The position numbers and the translations under genes are program-made. A stretch of 64,000 bases of DNA, taken from NCBI GenBank assembly GCA_001028815.1, contig LDJB01000001.1, positions 370,707 through 434,706 of the forward strand, read 5' to 3'. Every line of letters begins with the position of its first letter. Position 1 is the first letter of the stretch. A model generated the notes under the pieces. The model saw nothing but the letters and a program-made list of their open reading frames with translations, was not told where the DNA came from and ran no database searches. Shown piece after piece: positions 60,852 through 64,000 of the stretch. This stretch comes from Peptococcaceae bacterium 1109. GTDB lineage: Bacteria; Bacillota; Limnochordia; Darwinibacteriales; Darwinibacteriaceae.

Positions 60852-63200
60852 ATGAATGATCGAAGCCTGAGGGTCCTGGAATGGCCCAAGATCCGGGCTC
60901 AGTTGGCAGAACGGGCTAGCTTCTCTCTTAGCAAGGCCAGGGTGGAAACTTTGCAGCCTGCCACCGACCTTGAGTCAGTCCGGCAGCGGCTAACCCTCAC
61001 CAGCGAGGCCCTTGCCCTAATTTGGAAACACGGCGACCCGCCCATGGGTGGTGCAAGTGATGTGAGATCTCCTGTGGAACGGGCCCAGCGGGGGGGAGTG
61101 CTCGATGCGGGGCAGCTCCTTGCCATAGCGGGAGTGCTTTACTGCACAGACCGCCTGCACCGGTATATGAAGGCTGCAGGGCCTGGCCTTGCCGAGCTCA
61201 GCCTGGGTTTGGTACCCATACCCAGCCTTTTCGGGGAAATAGGCCGCTGCATCGATGATGAAGGCCTGGTGCGGGATAGCGCCTCCCCTGAACTTGCCCG
61301 GATACGCCAGAAGCAGCGTACTCTGGCCAACCGCATTCGAGATCGGCTAGATTCCCTTATCCATTCACAGGCTGCGCAGAAAATGCTTCAAGATCCCATA
61401 GTCACCCTTCGGGGCGGCCGGTACGTGGTGCCGGTGAAGAGTGAATATCGCAGTCAGTTTCAAGGTATCGTCCACGACCAATCCGCGAGCGGTGCAACGG
61501 TTTTTATGGAGCCTGCCTTTGCTGTTGAGCTAAACAATGAACTGCGTTTGGCAGAGCAAGCAGAACAGGCGGAGATTGAACGTATCCTCCGGAGCCTGTC
61601 CGAGGCGGTTGCCTCCCATGCAGGCCAGCTCCTTCACAACCTGGAGGTCATCGCTGAGCTGGATGCGATTTTCGCCCGGGCCAAGTTCAGCCGGGCTATA
61701 GGCGGTACCGAGCCCATCATCAATGACAGGGGCTTCATCCGCATCAAGCAAGGCCGCCACCCCCTACTCAGCGGTGAGGTGGTGCCCATCGATGTGTGGT
61801 TAGGCGACGATTTTCATGTATTGGTGATCACAGGCCCAAACACAGGGGGGAAGACTGTTACCCTCAAAACGGTTGGCCTGTTCTGCCTCATGGCCCAGGC
61901 GGGATTGCATGTGCCTGCCCATGATGGCTCTGAACTTGCAGTGTTCTCCGGAATATATGCGGATATTGGTGATGAGCAGAGCATCGAGCAGAGCCTCAGC
62001 ACCTTTTCGTCCCATATGACCAACATCATCGAAATCTTGCAGGCCGTGACTCCCAATTCTCTCGTCCTCTTAGACGAGCTGGGGGCGGGGACCGACCCCG
62101 CAGAAGGTGCGGCCTTGGCCACTGTGATCCTAGAGTACCTCCGGGTGAGGGGAGTGCGAACCATCGCCACCACCCATTACTCGGAACTGAAGAACTATGC
62201 CTATGGGAACCCTGATGTGGAGAACGCCAGCGTAGAGTTTGATGTGGAAACACTGCGGCCCACCTATAAGCTGGCTATTGGGGTGCCTGGCAGGAGTAAT
62301 GCCTTCGCGATTTCCCAGAGGCTGGGCCTAGATGCCTCGTTAGTGGAGGCAGCCCAAGAACTCCTAGGGGCTGATCATGTCCGGACAGAGGACCTCATTG
62401 GTGAAATTGAACGGGACCGGCGCCAGACAGCCCAGGCCCGGGAAGAAGCGGAAGCGCTTCGGCGAGAATACGAACGCCTGCGCAGCGAATACGCGAGGCG
62501 GCTGCAAGCGTTAGAAGAGGAAAAGGATGCAGTGTTGGCCGAGGCCCGGGCAGAACAGGAACGACTCTTGGCTGAGGCTCGTTCAGAGCTTGATCGCCTC
62601 CTTGGCGAAGTGCGCCGTTTGGAACGAGGGGAAGCGGAAGAACAGGTGAAGCTGGCCCGGGAGAGGATTATCAGCCAGCAGGAAGACCTTGCCAAGCAAC
62701 GCCCCAAACCCGCTGCGAAGGAAGGGCCCACTCAACTCAAACCGGGAGAGCAAATCCGCATTAAGAGCCTGCGGCAGTTAGGCTACGTCTTGGAGCCGCC
62801 CACAGCCAGCGGGGAAGTATTGGTTCAGGCAGGGATCATGAAAATCACAGTCCCTGTGCACGATCTGGAGCGGGTAGACCAGCAGCCCGCCAAGGTAGTT
62901 AACCGTTCACATTCCACTGGAACAAGCCGCCTCTCCAAGAGCAGCACTATCCGGAGTGAGCTGGATATTCGGGGCAAGACGGTGGAGGAAGGATTGGCTC
63001 TACTGGACAAGTACTTAGATGATGCGTTTCTATCATCCTTAGCCCGGGTACGGATCATCCACGGCAAGGGCACCGGGGCGCTGCGAGCCGCGGTGAAAGA
63101 CTATCTCCGATCCCATCCATTTGTGAAGGACTTCCAAGACGGAGCGCCCAACGAAGGGGGAAGCGGAGTAAGCGTTGTTGAGCTAGATATTTCTCGCTAG
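60852..63200 (+). CDS. mutS2: MutS2 endonuclease/ribosome-rescue ATPase
   Basis: The 782-residue protein has the MutS core and ATPase (Walker A GPNTGGKTVTLKTVGLF near residue 332, Walker B LVLLDELGAGTDPAEGAAL). A charged coiled coil follows (about 515-625), then a C-terminal Smr domain (SELDIRGKTVEEGLAL, IIHGKGTGALRAAV). It lacks the mismatch-recognition domain. In Bacillus MutS2 splits collided ribosomes; in other species it curbs recombination. ATG 60852 follows GGAGGA. Confidence 0.96.
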   Translation: MNDRSLRVLEWPKIRAQLAERASFSLSKARVETLQPATDLESVRQRLTLTSEALALIWKHGDPPMGGASDVRSPVERAQRGGVLDAGQLLAIAGVLYCTDRLHRYMKAAGPGLAELSLGLVPIPSLFGEIGRCIDDEGLVRDSASPELARIRQKQRTLANRIRDRLDSLIHSQAAQKMLQDPIVTLRGGRYVVPVKSEYRSQFQGIVHDQSASGATVFMEPAFAVELNNELRLAEQAEQAEIERILRSLSEAVASHAGQLLHNLEVIAELDAIFARAKFSRAIGGTEPIINDRGFIRIKQGRHPLLSGEVVPIDVWLGDDFHVLVITGPNTGGKTVTLKTVGLFCLMAQAGLHVPAHDGSELAVFSGIYADIGDEQSIEQSLSTFSSHMTNIIEILQAVTPNSLVLLDELGAGTDPAEGAALATVILEYLRVRGVRTIATTHYSELKNYAYGNPDVENASVEFDVETLRPTYKLAIGVPGRSNAFAISQRLGLDASLVEAAQELLGADHVRTEDLIGEIERDRRQTAQAREEAEALRREYERLRSEYARRLQALEEEKDAVLAEARAEQERLLAEARSELDRLLGEVRRLERGEAEEQVKLARERIISQQEDLAKQRPKPAAKEGPTQLKPGEQIRIKSLRQLGYVLEPPTASGEVLVQAGIMKITVPVHDLERVDQQPAKVVNRSHSTGTSRLSKSSTIRSELDIRGKTVEEGLALLDKYLDDAFLSSLARVRIIHGKGTGALRAAVKDYLRSHPFVKDFQDGAPNEGGSGVSVVELDISR

Positions 63201-63206
63201 AGCGCA

Positions 63207-63252
63207 GAAAAAAGCGGGTGCTTCCGGCTAGGGGCCGGGAATCACCCGCTTT
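63207..63252. terminator. bidirectional terminator between mutS2 and the PBP gene
   Basis: AAAGCGGGTG (63211-63220) pairs perfectly with CACCCGCTTT (63243-63252). An inner CCGGC/GCCGG stem forms the top. The A tract on the left gives a U tract for the minus transcript; on the plus strand TTTCTT is shorter. Confidence 0.85.
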
Positions 63253-63268
63253 CTTGATCTGATGAACT

Positions 63269-64000
63269 CTACCTGCTTATAAGGGACCGCCACCAAGATT
63301 GCTGGGGCTGACAGCGAGGGGTGTACTCTGTGGGCTCAGTCCCTTGGATGAAGATTTCCGAGCGGATTTCATCTTTGGGGAGGTTACAATCCTCTGGTAC
63401 CAGCAGCCCAGTTTTCGTATCGATGAGAATGCCTTCCACAATCCCCGTGGGTTTGGGAAAATCAGAAACGGGGATATTCTTGGTGGCCGCCAGCATAAAC
63501 TCTTTCCACAAGGCTGCGGCATTCCATGAACCGTAGCGGACCCCGCCGTAAACCATTTGCCTGGGGGTATCCTCTCCAAACCACACAGCCGCCACTAGTT
63601 CAGGGATGTATCCCACAAACCACGCATCCCGATAGTCTTGGGCTGTACCAGTCTTGCCTGCCGCAGGCCGGCCGATCTGGGCACTTTGCCCGGTCCCCCG
63701 TTCAATGGCGCCCCTGAGCATATCAGTCATGATGTAACTGGTTTGCTCGCTCAAGACCACCCTTTTCTCGGGGCGGTTTTCCTCAAGAACGTTGCCGTAG
63801 GCATCGGTGATCTTGAGGATGGCGATGGGTTCAACCCAAATGCCTTGGTTTGCCAAGACCCCGTAGGCGCTAGCTAGTTCCAGGGGTGAAACGCCCTGGG
63901 TCATCCCGCCAAGGGCTAAAGGTGCTAGCCCCACGTCATTGGCCCGGCCTTGCTCCACAAAGGTGGTAATGCCCATCTTCTTACCGTACTCGATTACCGT
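63269..64000 (-). CDS. class A penicillin-binding protein, C-terminal part (partial)
   Basis: This is the transpeptidase end of a PBP1A-type peptidoglycan synthase, cut by the window edge. The frame stays open through 64000, so the ATG at 63976 is internal. Seen are YGKKMGITTFVEQG, LAPLALGGMTQGVSPLELAS, and the KTG box AAGKTGTAQDYRDAWFVGY near the middle. The SxxK and SxN motifs would lie beyond or near the edge. The protein ends after a short low-complexity tail. It converges on mutS2. Confidence 0.92.
   Translation of the reverse strand, partial: TVIEYGKKMGITTFVEQGRANDVGLAPLALGGMTQGVSPLELASAYGVLANQGIWVEPIAILKITDAYGNVLEENRPEKRVVLSEQTSYIMTDMLRGAIERGTGQSAQIGRPAAGKTGTAQDYRDAWFVGYIPELVAAVWFGEDTPRQMVYGGVRYGSWNAAALWKEFMLAATKNIPVSDFPKPTGIVEGILIDTKTGLLVPEDCNLPKDEIRSEIFIQGTEPTEYTPRCQPQQSWWRSLISR

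Overview
The window reads as chromosomal DNA of an endospore-forming Firmicute. It is moderately GC-rich, uses GTG and TTG starts often, and has strong purine-rich Shine-Dalgarno (SD) sites. Gene order follows Bacillus/Clostridia blocks closely: dxs-tlyA-nadK-argR-recN-spoIVB...spo0A, ylxY...mlpA...ymxH-dapB-dpaAB-asd-dapG-dapA-rnj-tepA-ylzJ, ylmE-sepF-ylmG-ylmH-divIVA-[T-box]-ileS, infC-rpmI-rplT, and pheST-zapA-cvpA...mutS2. One secreted protein (24947-26194) has the look of an outer-membrane beta-barrel with a C-terminal aromatic beta-signal. This suggests a diderm spore former, for instance of the Limnochordia type. That placement is an inference.

Layout. 1-7392: isoprenoid/NAD/arginine-repressor/repair genes ending in the sporulation protease SpoIVB. 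7389-15333: an eight-gene, tightly overlapping operon for glutamate fermentation by the methylaspartate route (glutamate mutase GlmS/GlmL/GlmE, an AtuA/DUF1446 protein, a DUF4387 protein, methylaspartate ammonia-lyase, a class I fumarase/mesaconase alpha subunit, and a P-loop protein with an alanyl-tRNA-synthetase SAD-like tail). It sits between spoIVB and spo0A, which are normally adjacent. 15346-16092: Spo0A, whose receiver lacks the usual acidic pair. 16151-19418: SteA, an MctB-like protein and two glycosyltransferases. 19483-24536: spore/cell-wall enzymes and the M16 peptidase. 24515-35512: dUTPase, the beta-barrel candidate, PRC-barrel protein, the complete aspartate-to-dipicolinate route, RNase J and TepA. 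35561-43227: transporter, UppP, the division cluster, and ileS behind an Ile T-box. 43303-47509: DksA-like protein, lspA, rluD, and pyrR-uraA with two PyrR RNA sites. 47884-48645: tRNA-Cys and convergent rpsD. 48804-51380: Ku and split LigD (NHEJ). 51404-53011: an intact ISLre2-type insertion sequence with a target duplication. 53028-64000: infC operon, RNA methyltransferase, a YqzL-like microprotein, T-box pheST, zapA, cvpA, amidase, mutS2, and the end of a class A PBP.

Beyond the known modules, three things stand out. The fermentation operon is translationally coupled to spoIVB and precedes an atypical Spo0A. Several genes have translation starts built into strong hairpins (20098-20147, 34548-34598, 35528-35563, 60062-60109). 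A PyrR-binding hairpin hides part of the SD of uraA.
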